The notes beneath the pieces were generated by a model, which was given only the letters and a program-made list of their open reading frames with translations, was not told the origin of the DNA and ran no database searches. From Pyramidobacter sp. (GTDB lineage: Bacteria > Synergistota > Synergistia > Synergistales > Dethiosulfovibrionaceae): a stretch of 9,097 bases of DNA. Positions 1 to 7,326 of this stretch are shown here, piece by piece. The stretch is taken from contig JAGAYQ010000213.1 in assembly GCA_017940445.1 (NCBI GenBank), positions 1-9,097 on the forward strand. The letters run 5' to 3'. Position numbers and translations under genes: made by a program. Position 1 is the stretch's first letter; each line of letters starts with the position of its first letter.

Positions 1-2
1 AC

Positions 3-3000
3 TACCGCGTGGCCACGGCCGGCACGGGCGGACTGAACGCGCTCGGCGCGACGACTACCGAAGCCGCGATGTACGTGAACGGATACACGGATGCGCATAC
101 GCTTGCCATCGGTTCCGGGGAGACGTTCAAGGTCGGCACGCTCGGCGTCAATTCCGGCGTGGGCAACATGACGGTCGGCGACACGGTCGGACAGGGCGCG
201 GTCTCGCCGCTTAGCGGCACGCTGACGTTCGACGTGAAGGACGCGAATGCCTCTTTGACCGTCAACGCGGTCGCAACGAAGATTGCCAACACGGATCATA
301 TCGTCAAGTTCGGATCCGGTACGGCGAAGCTCGCGGGCGGCACGGACTTCACGACGATTTCGATTGGCGCGGGTTCTGTTGACCTCCCGAACGCCTCTGA
401 CGCCACGCTTGCGCAGACCCTCTCCGGCACGGGCACCTTCGTGAAGAGCGGCGCGGGCACGCTCACGGTCGCCAACGAGAGCCCCAATTTCGCGGGAACA
501 TTCGAAGTCAAGGAGGGAACGCTCCTCATCGGCCGCACGGACGCCTACAAGAGCTTCGGCGACGCCGCGGCGACGATCAAGGTCGATTCGGGCGCGACGC
601 TCGACGTTGGCATGCCGGTCGCCGGTGGAAACGCAGTTGGACTGCGCGCGACAAAGATCGTCTTCGAGGGTACCGGCGACAACGGGAAAGGCGCGCTCGC
701 CAACACCTCCGGCACGGGCCAGTACAACGCGCTCGTCTGCGGCGAGATGTCGGGCGACGCGACGGTGAACGCGATTGCTCGCTTTGACTTCCGCAACACA
801 GTAAGCGGCTCGTATTTTAAAATGAACGGACATGTCCTCACGAAGAAGGGCGGCAGCGATTTCCTGCTTACATCCGTGCCGGTCAACGCGGGCGGCGACA
901 CGGCGAAGATCCGCATCGAACAGGGTACGTTCGGCGTGGAGTCGGGAACGACCTTTGACGGGAACGGCACCATCGAGTTCGCCGGCGGCGCGTTCGACGT
1001 CTACAACCTCGGTGCTGCATTGACGTGGCCCATCACCGTGACGTCCGCCGGCGGCAAGTTTGTGATCCGCAGCGGCGCTGCAAACCAGAACAACATCGCC
1101 GGCACCGTGACAATCGAAGAAGGCGCGGAACTCAAGCTTGCGCCGGCCAACAACGTGAACTTCAGAATTACCGGAAAGATTACCGGCTCCGGCAAGCTCG
1201 TCAGCGACGATGGCCAAGACTCTGGATACGCGCGGATCGAGAACACGGCGAACGACTGGACCGGCGGAACCGAGGTCAGGAAGGGCGTTCTCTACTGTCC
1301 GTGTGCGGCGGTCCTGCCTGGCTACAACGTGGCAGGCAAGGTCGTGATCTCCGGCACGGGCAAGATTGCCGTGAAGCTCGGGAGCGGCGGCGCCGACGGA
1401 TGGAGCGCCGAGCAGATCAACGCGCTCATGGCGAACGCCAACGCGCCCGAAGGCGCAAAGGGATTGATCATGATCGACACGGCTGGAAACGACGCGGCGT
1501 CGGGTACGGGAACCGTCAATAAGCCGATCGGCATCGGCAAGACCGGCGACGGGACGTTCACTGCCGAGATGGCCTACCCGGTCGGCGGTGGGATCTATGT
1601 GGATCAAGGCACGCTCGTGATCTCCAACAACGCAGCCAACACGATGGGCGGACTCCAGGTCATCAAGAAGGGCCGCGTCGAGATCTACGACAGCGAGATC
1701 GACTTCGGCAACAACAATCTGTACATCGGCAACGTCCGCAGCGATGGCGACATCCCGACCGTCGTCGTCGGGAACGGCGCATACGTTCACTCGTATCTCG
1801 CCCCGTACAACAGCGGATCTCCGTCTCTTCTCCTCGGTAGTGCGGATGTCGGCGGTGGTATCCTTGAAGTGCAGGATGGCGGCGTCGTGTCGAACAAGCT
1901 GTTCATGGGCAACAACCAGTACAGCCAGAACGCGGTGCTGCAGAGCGGTGGCGAAATTGTGAACTGGGGCGGAGCGGCGAGCGACACGGTGTTCGCCAAT
2001 GCGCAGTGGACGTGGGGCTACTGGGAAGTCGCCGGAACGGGGTCGGCCACGTTCATGGGCTACTCGCAGCTTGCGAAGAATTCGAATGCATTTGCGACGC
2101 TCGCGATCAGGGACGAGGGATCCGTCCTTGTCACGAACGCGCTCGCTGGTTCGCTGACGATGAGCCGCGGCGGACATGGCGTGTTCGACCAGTCCGGCGG
2201 AACGCTCGTGACCGCAGGGCAGTTTATCATGGGCGAGAACTCGGGAGACAACGGCGGAATCGGCGGCACGGCCGTTTACGAGATGCGCGGCGGCACGGCC
2301 AACATCGGCGGCGCCAACGTCGCGAGCGTCCTTGTCTCTGATCGCCCTGCCTTCAAGGGCCAGGTCAACTTCAACGGCGGCGTTTTCGCGGCCAAGGACA
2401 TCTGGCGAAATACCAAGGACGATCCTAACACGGCCTACGCGACGTTCAGCGGCGGAACGTTCAAGGCGAAGCAGAGCGGCGCCCAGCTGTTCGGAGCGCC
2501 TGGAAACAAGATTGACGGCGCGTATGTCTACGAGAAGGGTGCGCAGTTCGACACGGACGGGTACAACGTGACGCTTGGCCAGACGCTCCGTGCGCCGCAG
2601 GGACTGGGCGTGAAGACCATCCGCTGGACCCAGACCGACGCGGCGAAGCTCAAGTGGAAGGGCACCGAGCTGATGGGACCGCCGGTTGTGATCATCGAGG
2701 GCGACGGCGAAGGAGCGACGGCCGTCGTGGACTTCGACACCGCGACGCGCACGGTGAAGGGTATCATCGTGACGAGCCCGGGCTGGGGCTACACCGAGAA
2801 GCCGACCGTGAAACTCTTCGGAGGCGGACTCTACGTCGACAACAACACGCAGACGTACACGATCGCCGCCACGGCTGTCACCATGGGCGAGAGCTCGTCC
2901 GGCCCGATCGTCAAGAAGGGTGCGGGCAGGCTCACGCTTGAGGGCGCGAACGGCGTCGCCGGCGCCGAAGTGCGCGGCGGAGAGCTGTCAATTCCTGCCG

Positions 3001-4472
3001 GTGCCTCAATCCAACCCGGAAAGCTCACGCTCGCCGGCGGCACGTTCAGCGCGCCGTCCTATGCCGCCACGGAGCTGATCGTGGAGGGAGAGTCGGACGA
3101 CGTCTCGACCCTGAACGCGCAGCTGACGCTGACCGGCGAGAACCAGTCCGTGCGCCAGCCCGGACTCTACGCGGCGTTCAAGAACGGAGACCTCGACACC
3201 GCGTTCACGGCGACTGCGGACGACTACTTGCTCGTCGTCACGAACCTCGAGTACGCCCAGACGAGCATCCCCGACAACTACAAGATATTTGAGGATTTGG
3301 ATTACAACAACCACAACATCAACTGTGCGTACGACGGGTACATCTGGAATCGCACGGGCGAGGCTGTCACTTGGACGTTCGCGGAGCACTTCGATGACTT
3401 CGTCTATCTCAAGATCGACGACGAGGTCGTGCTGAACGACTGTGAGCAAAATGCCTGGACAAGGCCGACATTCGGATCTGTCACGCTCACGCCGGGGCCG
3501 CATCGCTTCCACCTCGTCGTGTACCAGGGCGGCGGAACGTCCGGTCCGTGCGTGACCACCGACTGGTTCCAGTGGTGGCAGCATCCCGATGGCGGCTGGA
3601 CGATCGGCATCGACTTCCAGGGACGCGACGAGGGCGTTTACGGTAACTTCGTCGCCCTTGAGGATCCGGGAGACGGCTCGCTCTTCACGTTGACCGAGGA
3701 CGACCTGATCGTGCAGGACTTCGCGCCCGAGGCGACCGTGCACGTGAACGGCGGCACGCTCAAGATCGCAAATACGCAAATTGGTCTTGCCGGCGGCTTC
3801 GTTGAAAACGGAACGTACAGGACGGCGGACTGCCCGCGGACCGGCGTCTATCCCAACCTCGACTACGCCAATGTCAAGCACGGCGACGCGGATGTGCTGG
3901 ATGACTACACAAACTCGGACATTGACTACGTGTTCGAGGGCTACATCTGGAACCATGGCAACGCCGATGCCACTTGGACGTTCGCGGAGAACTTCGACGA
4001 CAACGTGTATCTCACGATTGACGGTGCCGTTGTGCTGGACAACGGCGCCTGGGGAACGCCGACGAAGGCGAACGTCACGCTTTCACCCGGTGCCCATGCG
4101 ATTCGCATCGGCCTCCACCAGGGAGGTGGCGGATCAGGACCGTCTGGACAAGGCTGGCTCAATGACAACGCAATCGGCATCGGCATCGACTTCCAGGGAC
4201 GCAACGAGGAAGTGCCCTCGAACTATGTTCCGCTGACGTCCACGGCCCACGGCGGCGAGCTCCCGCTTCTCACGACGGGGGCGCGTCTGCCGAACAACCA
4301 GGCGATTCCCGCCAGCGCCTCCCTCGCCGTTTCGGACGGCGCGGGGATCGACCTGGACGGCGAACTTTTTCGACGCGAAGGCGAGCAGGCAGCCGAAGAC
4401 GACGCCCAGTCCGCCCATGACGAGGGTGGCGAAGATGATTTTTGCGATCATGACAGACGCCTCCCTACTTGA
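3..4472 (+). CDS. Giant secreted PATR beta-strand-repeat protein with two PA14-like lobes; 5' partial, 3' chimeric
   Basis: This is a likely surface or secreted adhesin-like or glycan-binding protein; its exact role is unknown. The frame is open from base 3, so the start lies upstream; GTG at 9 is probably internal. Numbering below counts from that GTG. Residues 1-1090 are a Gly/Thr/Ala-rich repetitive beta-helix. The PATR motif KSGAGTLTV...GTFEVKEGTLLIG is at about 145-175. Weaker copies lie near 390-430 (GSGKLV...WTGGTEV), 508-550 (GKTGDGTF...DQGTLVI) and 965-995 (KKGAGRLTLEG...GGELSI). A stretch rich in 'GG.l....' turns covers about 550-825. Two PA14-like lobes follow at about 1093-1218 and 1279-1413, each with FDD.VYL.ID..VVL, a V.L.PG.H hairpin and a shared GIDFQGR end. 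The family normally ends in a sorting or beta-barrel domain, which is absent here. From about residue 1452 the frame reads the antisense of rnfB and then the rnfA stop region, giving a charged tail ending at 4472 that is not native. Class assignment is firm; function is open. Confidence 0.8.
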   Translation, partial: YRVATAGTGGLNALGATTTEAAMYVNGYTDAHTLAIGSGETFKVGTLGVNSGVGNMTVGDTVGQGAVSPLSGTLTFDVKDANASLTVNAVATKIANTDHIVKFGSGTAKLAGGTDFTTISIGAGSVDLPNASDATLAQTLSGTGTFVKSGAGTLTVANESPNFAGTFEVKEGTLLIGRTDAYKSFGDAAATIKVDSGATLDVGMPVAGGNAVGLRATKIVFEGTGDNGKGALANTSGTGQYNALVCGEMSGDATVNAIARFDFRNTVSGSYFKMNGHVLTKKGGSDFLLTSVPVNAGGDTAKIRIEQGTFGVESGTTFDGNGTIEFAGGAFDVYNLGAALTWPITVTSAGGKFVIRSGAANQNNIAGTVTIEEGAELKLAPANNVNFRITGKITGSGKLVSDDGQDSGYARIENTANDWTGGTEVRKGVLYCPCAAVLPGYNVAGKVVISGTGKIAVKLGSGGADGWSAEQINALMANANAPEGAKGLIMIDTAGNDAASGTGTVNKPIGIGKTGDGTFTAEMAYPVGGGIYVDQGTLVISNNAANTMGGLQVIKKGRVEIYDSEIDFGNNNLYIGNVRSDGDIPTVVVGNGAYVHSYLAPYNSGSPSLLLGSADVGGGILEVQDGGVVSNKLFMGNNQYSQNAVLQSGGEIVNWGGAASDTVFANAQWTWGYWEVAGTGSATFMGYSQLAKNSNAFATLAIRDEGSVLVTNALAGSLTMSRGGHGVFDQSGGTLVTAGQFIMGENSGDNGGIGGTAVYEMRGGTANIGGANVASVLVSDRPAFKGQVNFNGGVFAAKDIWRNTKDDPNTAYATFSGGTFKAKQSGAQLFGAPGNKIDGAYVYEKGAQFDTDGYNVTLGQTLRAPQGLGVKTIRWTQTDAAKLKWKGTELMGPPVVIIEGDGEGATAVVDFDTATRTVKGIIVTSPGWGYTEKPTVKLFGGGLYVDNNTQTYTIAATAVTMGESSSGPIVKKGAGRLTLEGANGVAGAEVRGGELSIPAGASIQPGKLTLAGGTFSAPSYAATELIVEGESDDVSTLNAQLTLTGENQSVRQPGLYAAFKNGDLDTAFTATADDYLLVVTNLEYAQTSIPDNYKIFEDLDYNNHNINCAYDGYIWNRTGEAVTWTFAEHFDDFVYLKIDDEVVLNDCEQNAWTRPTFGSVTLTPGPHRFHLVVYQGGGTSGPCVTTDWFQWWQHPDGGWTIGIDFQGRDEGVYGNFVALEDPGDGSLFTLTEDDLIVQDFAPEATVHVNGGTLKIANTQIGLAGGFVENGTYRTADCPRTGVYPNLDYANVKHGDADVLDDYTNSDIDYVFEGYIWNHGNADATWTFAENFDDNVYLTIDGAVVLDNGAWGTPTKANVTLSPGAHAIRIGLHQGGGGSGPSGQGWLNDNAIGIGIDFQGRNEEVPSNYVPLTSTAHGGELPLLTTGARLPNNQAIPASASLAVSDGAGIDLDGELFRREGEQAAEDDAQSAHDEGGEDDFCDHDRRLPT
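3285..3662 (+). repeat. PA14-like lobe, copy 1 of the repeat protein
   Basis: This codes for the first of two related lobes. Landmarks are DGYIWN, TWTFAEHFDDFVYLKID, VVLND, VTLTPGPH, YQGGGTSG and IGIDFQGRDE. The 'DD.vyL.iDg.vvl' strand followed by 'v.L.pG.H' is the core pattern of PA14 domains, which often bind glycans. Compared with copy 2 it has an insert rich in Trp, Gln and His (DWFQWWQHPDGGW) before the final strand. Identical DNA shared with copy 2 includes a 19-base block (3368-3386 against 3971-3989) and a 24-base block (3603-3626 against 4179-4202). The PA14 assignment is by motif only. Confidence 0.65.
3837..4235 (+). repeat. PA14-like lobe, copy 2 of the repeat protein
   Basis: This is the second lobe, with FEGYIWN, TWTFAENFDDNVYLTID, VVLDNGAWG, VTLSPGAH, HQGGGGSG and IGIDFQGRNE in the same order as copy 1. 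It is shorter near the end because it lacks the Trp-rich insert. Lobe-flanking text such as 'Y.NLDY.N' also recurs (near 3294 and 3855), so the duplicated unit appears to be the whole lobe plus its lead-in. About 100 bases separate this lobe from the junction. Confidence 0.65.
4341..4361. other. Junction between two unrelated sequences (probable chimera breakpoint)
   Basis: Read on the + strand these 21 bases give AGIDLDG, a natural continuation of the repeat protein (SDGAGIDLDG). Read on the - strand they give AVQVDPR, the conserved segment after the RnfB membrane anchor. Left of 4341 the - strand no longer resembles RnfB. Right of 4361 the + strand frame no longer resembles the repeat protein. 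The block therefore fits both parents, as an overlap or microhomology would. Its length is close to a typical assembly k-mer, which suggests but does not prove an assembly join. No mobile-element end or inverted repeat is seen here. Confidence 0.75.
4341..4451 (-). CDS. rnfB: Electron transport complex subunit RnfB, N-terminal fragment only
   Basis: RnfB takes electrons from ferredoxin and passes them into the Rnf complex; it is anchored by one N-terminal helix and carries the Fe-S clusters. Only residues 1-37 are present. The anchor starts MIAKIIFATLVMGGLG and is followed by LLAFASKKFAVQVDPR, a highly recognisable RnfB stretch. The start ATG at 4451 has GGGAGG (4460-4465) eight bases upstream, and that site touches the rnfA stop codon. 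The next expected element, the LPG.NCG.CG Fe-S motif, is missing. The frame stays open to a stop at 4134-4136, but that part is the antisense of the repeat protein (Arg/Gly/Val-rich, no cysteine motif). Intact family members are several times longer. As written the gene would be non-functional; I read it as truncated by the join at 4341-4361. Confidence 0.85.
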
Positions 4473-5043
4473 TAAGGCCGGAGAAGCCCATGAACGCGAT
4501 GGACATCAGTCCGGCGGTGACGAGGGCGATGGGCAGGCCGCGCAGGCAGCGGGGCATGGTATCGCACAGCTCGAGCTTTTCGCGGATGCCGGCCATGAGG
4601 ACGATGGCGAGCAGGTAGCCGACGGCGGTGCCGAAGGCGTTGACGACGGCGGTGATGAAGTCGTAGCGCTCGTTCATGTTGATGACGGCCACGCCGAGCA
4701 CGGCGCAGTTGGTGGTGATGAGCGGCAGGAAGATGCCGAGCGACTTGTACAGCGCGGGCATCATCTTCTTCATGACGATCTCGACGAACTGCACGAGGGC
4801 GGCGATGATGAGGATGAAGGCGAGGGTGTAGAGGTATTCCAGGTGCAGCGGCACGAGCAGCCACTCAAACGCCAGCCAGGTCATCACCGACGACATGGTG
4901 ATGACGAAGACGACGGCCAATCCCATGCCCTTGGCGGTCTCGACGCGCGACGACACGCCGAGGAAGGGGCAGCAGCCCAAAAAGCGCATGAAGACGATGT
5001 TGTTGACGAAGATGGAGCTGATGAGCAGGGCGAACAGTTTCAT
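4465..5043 (-). CDS. rnfA: Electron transport complex subunit RnfA
   Basis: RnfA is an integral membrane subunit of the ion-pumping ferredoxin:NAD+ oxidoreductase and is homologous to NqrE. The 192 residues match the usual family length and form about six membrane helices. The family motif FLGCCPFLGVS lies at 21-31 and TNCAVLGVAV at 111-120. C24 or C25 and C113 are the cysteines expected to share, with RnfE, an iron-sulfur centre inside the membrane, by analogy with NqrD/NqrE. The opposite-facing helix pair near 85-115 (MKKMMPALYKSLGIFLPLI) is also typical. The ATG overlaps the rnfE stop in an ATGA, which points to coupled translation and fixes the start. The gene ends LIK-stop, 13 bases before the rnfB ATG. 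Confidence 0.95.
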   Translation of the reverse strand: MKLFALLISSIFVNNIVFMRFLGCCPFLGVSSRVETAKGMGLAVVFVITMSSVMTWLAFEWLLVPLHLEYLYTLAFILIIAALVQFVEIVMKKMMPALYKSLGIFLPLITTNCAVLGVAVINMNERYDFITAVVNAFGTAVGYLLAIVLMAGIREKLELCDTMPRCLRGLPIALVTAGLMSIAFMGFSGLIK

Positions 5044-5774
5044 TTGGCGTCACCGTCCTTTTCAGTTTCGGCGGCCGCGTTCTGAGCCTTGCGGCAGGCG
5101 GCGGCCATGGCGCAGCCTGCGCAGGCGCTGAGGTCGTTCCAGCCGTCGTAGGCGCAGGCAGCTGCGGGATCGGCCTTAGCCTCTTTGCGCAGCTGGAACT
5201 GCCTGAAGATCCCCATGAGGATGCCGAGGGTGATGAAGCCGCCGGGAGCCAGGATCGCCAGCAGAGCGGGCTCGTACAGGCCGCCGAACAGGTTCAGCCC
5301 GAAGAACGTCCCCGCGCCTACGATCTCGCGCACGCCGCCGATGACGATGAGGGCGAGCGTGAAGCCCAGGCCCATGCCCAGTCCGTCGGCCGCGGAGGCG
5401 AGGATGCCGTTTTTGGAGGCGAACGCCTCGGCGCGGGCGAGGATGATGCAGTTGACGACGATGAGCGGGATGAAGATGCCCAGCTTGGCGTCGAGCGCCG
5501 GGAACCAGGCGGCGATGACGAGCTGGAGCACGGTGACGAAGCCGGCGATGACGACGATGAAGGCGGGGATGCGGATCTCGTCGGGGATGATGCGCCGCAG
5601 CGCGGAGATGGCGATGTTGCTGCCGATGAGCACGCACATGGCGGCCAGTCCCATCGAGAGGCCGTTTTCGGCGCTGGTGGTGACGGCGATCGTCGGGCAC
5701 ATGCCGAGGACGAGCGCGAACGTCGGGTTTTCCTTAAAAATGCCGTTGAGGATGATCTTAAGCGGATTCTGCAT
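5040..5774 (-). CDS. rnfE: Electron transport complex subunit RnfE, with cysteine-rich C-terminal tail
   Basis: RnfE is the membrane partner of RnfA and a homologue of NqrD. Its 244 residues begin NPLKIILNGIFKENPTFALVLGMCPTIAVTT in two adjoining parts, the RnfE/NqrD hallmark. C26 (in LGMCPTIAV) and C109 (in VNCIILARAEAFAS) are the expected cluster ligands. About six membrane helices fill residues 20-190, ending GILMGIFRQFQL. Beyond residue 200 there is a soluble Ala-rich tail with C207, C218, C221 and C227 (spacing C-x10-C-x2-C-x5-C) before a charged end. The start ATG at 5774 follows an AGGGGGG ribosome site, 15 bases after the rnfG stop. The stop overlaps the rnfA start. The tail spacing could hold a metal or an Fe-S cluster, but I cannot say from sequence alone whether it is common in close relatives. 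Confidence 0.95.
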   Translation of the reverse strand: MQNPLKIILNGIFKENPTFALVLGMCPTIAVTTSAENGLSMGLAAMCVLIGSNIAISALRRIIPDEIRIPAFIVVIAGFVTVLQLVIAAWFPALDAKLGIFIPLIVVNCIILARAEAFASKNGILASAADGLGMGLGFTLALIVIGGVREIVGAGTFFGLNLFGGLYEPALLAILAPGGFITLGILMGIFRQFQLRKEAKADPAAACAYDGWNDLSACAGCAMAAACRKAQNAAAETEKDGDAK

Positions 5775-5789
5775 GATTCCTGCCCCCCT

Positions 5790-6404
5790 TTACTGGCTCA
5801 CGCCCGCAAGCGCCGCGCGCAGCTCAGGCGTGTCCTGCGGCGCGGGCGAAAGGCGCATCTGCCAGCAGGCGCGCGCGGCGTTGACAGCCGTGGTGACGGC
5901 CGTCGACGAGATCGTCGCGCCGGAGACGGCCTGCACCTGCATGGCGCTCTCAGGCGGCGTCTTGGTGACAGACAGAGAGCCGCCTGCGGCCTTGCCGCGG
6001 AACTGCGCGCGGAAAGCCTCTTCGGCCGTGCGCGCCCCCAGACCGGGCGTTTCGCTCATTTCGAGGATGGAGACGCCCGTCGTCGCGCCCGCGCCGTCGA
6101 TGCCGACGAGCACCGTCATCGGCCCGCCGAAGCCCTTCACGTTCACCGTGAAGCACCAGCCGACGACGGTATTGCCGCTTTTGCCGGCCGAAACTTCGCT
6201 GACGAGGCCGTGCCCGCCTTCCAGCGGGACCGCTTCGAACGATGCGGCGCCCGGCAGCGTGGCAGAGAGCGCGGCGTCCTTCTGCGCCTTGCGCTGAGCG
6301 GCGATCGGACCTTCCGTGACGGCCTGCACCGCGCCGAGGATCAGGCCCGTGGCGGCGGTGATGCCGAAGAGGATAGCGCCGAGGCGAACGATCTTATTTT
6401 TCAT
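5790..6404 (-). CDS. rnfG: Electron transport complex subunit RnfG (covalent FMN protein)
   Basis: RnfG carries an FMN attached to a threonine by the flavin transferase ApbE and relays electrons at the outer face of the membrane; it is homologous to NqrC. The 204 residues show one N-terminal membrane helix (about 6-28, KIVRLGAILFGITAATGLIL) and then a soluble FMN-binding domain. The ETPGLG motif is at 118-123 and the flavinylation motif SGATISS at 161-167, with T164 the expected FMN site. The position four residues before the G, often Asp in the ApbE target motif, is Gln here (QAVSGAT). The ATG lies inside the 3' end of rnfD, giving an 11-base overlap that implies translational coupling. The last 20 residues are a Pro/Ala-rich tail. 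Confidence 0.93.
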   Translation of the reverse strand: MKNKIVRLGAILFGITAATGLILGAVQAVTEGPIAAQRKAQKDAALSATLPGAASFEAVPLEGGHGLVSEVSAGKSGNTVVGWCFTVNVKGFGGPMTVLVGIDGAGATTGVSILEMSETPGLGARTAEEAFRAQFRGKAAGGSLSVTKTPPESAMQVQAVSGATISSTAVTTAVNAARACWQMRLSPAPQDTPELRAALAGVSQ

Positions 6405-7326
6405 GTTTTTTCACCTCGCCGAAGATGCGCGGCTTCGTCGCGCGGTCGATGAGCGGCACCGTGAGGTTCATCACCAGGATGGCGTAGGTGAAGCCCTCGG
6501 GATAGCCGCCCCAGGTGCGGATGACGGCGGTGAGCGCGCCGCAGCCCAGCGCATAGATCACCTTGCCCTTGAGCGTGATGGGCGAGGTGGCGTAGTCGGT
6601 GGCCATGAAGATGGCGCCTAAAAACAGGCCGCCGGCCAGCATGTCGGCCATCGGCGCGCCGCGGCCGAACAGCGTGCAGAGCGCGGAGACGGTGATGATG
6701 TAGATCACCGGCACGTGCCAGGTGATGATCTTTTTCCACAGCAGGATCGCGAAGCCCGCCAGCAGCGCCAGCTTGCACGTCTCGCCGAGGGAGCCGCCCA
6801 TGTAGCCGACCAGCATGTGCGTCAGACTGGGCAGCTGATCGAGCTGTCCCGCCTTGATCAGCGCCAGCGGCGTGGCCGTGGTGACGCCGTCGAGCGTCCA
6901 GGTGGTCATCGCCACCGGCCAGCTGGCCAGCATCATCGCGCGTCCGGCCAGAGCGGGATTGACGATGTTGCAGCCGAGGCCGCCGTAGAACTGCTTGACG
7001 ACGATAATGGCGAACGCTCCGCCGACAGCGCTCATCCACAGCGGGATGGACACGGGCAGGTTGAACGCCAGCATCAGCCCGGTGACGGCGGCCGAGAGAT
7101 CGCCGACCGTCACGGGACGGTGCGTCAGCTTCTGCCAGGCGTACTCAGACAGCACGCACGACGCCACGCACACGATCATGATCGCAAGGGCCCGCAGGCC
7201 GTAGTACCACACGCCCATCACGCCGGAAGGCGCGAGCGCGATCAGCACCCACATCATGATCTTCTGCGTGGTCAGCTCCGCGTGGACGTGCGGAGAGCTG
7301 GAAACGACGAGTTTGCCGAGGTTCAT
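6394..7326 (-). CDS. rnfD: Electron transport complex subunit RnfD (membrane flavoprotein)
   Basis: RnfD is a polytopic membrane subunit homologous to NqrB. It holds a covalent FMN and forms much of the ion path. The 310 residues begin MNLGKLVVSSSPHVHAEL, a typical RnfD opening in which SSSPH precedes the first helix. Several further helices run to about 295. Motifs are KQFYGGLGCNIVNPALAGRA (111-130) and the flavinylation site DGVTTATPLALI (146-157), where T152 is the likely FMN-linked threonine. Later motifs are FMATDYATSPIT (240-251) and GYPEGFTYAILVMN (274-287). A longer frame reaches 7434, but the ATG at 7326 overlaps the rnfC stop as ATGA and gives the family N-terminus, so I chose it. 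Confidence 0.95.
   Translation of the reverse strand: MNLGKLVVSSSPHVHAELTTQKIMMWVLIALAPSGVMGVWYYGLRALAIMIVCVASCVLSEYAWQKLTHRPVTVGDLSAAVTGLMLAFNLPVSIPLWMSAVGGAFAIIVVKQFYGGLGCNIVNPALAGRAMMLASWPVAMTTWTLDGVTTATPLALIKAGQLDQLPSLTHMLVGYMGGSLGETCKLALLAGFAILLWKKIITWHVPVIYIITVSALCTLFGRGAPMADMLAGGLFLGAIFMATDYATSPITLKGKVIYALGCGALTAVIRTWGGYPEGFTYAILVMNLTVPLIDRATKPRIFGEVKKHEK

Noticed and set aside
3006..3956. 316-residue open frame on the - strand inside the repeat protein
   Set aside because: It is rich in Arg, Val and Glu with no domain pattern and is fully antisense to the PA14-like lobes, whose protein sequence is clearly the selected one.
4134..4340. Continuation of the rnfB frame as a novel C-terminal domain
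   Set aside because: The residues lack any RnfB Fe-S motif and are the exact antisense of the repeat protein; the frame is open by chance in GC-rich DNA.
4448..4480. Transcription terminator at the convergent end of the two blocks
   Set aside because: No stem followed by a T run is present; the bases are the rnfA end and the rnfB ribosome site.
4417..5085. 222-residue acidic + strand frame
   Set aside because: It is the antisense of rnfA, with an Asp/Glu/His/Gly-rich composition typical of a shadow of a membrane protein gene.
5185..6297. 370-residue + strand frame over rnfE and rnfG
   Set aside because: It runs antisense across two well-recognised genes and their gap, with no domain pattern or ribosome site.
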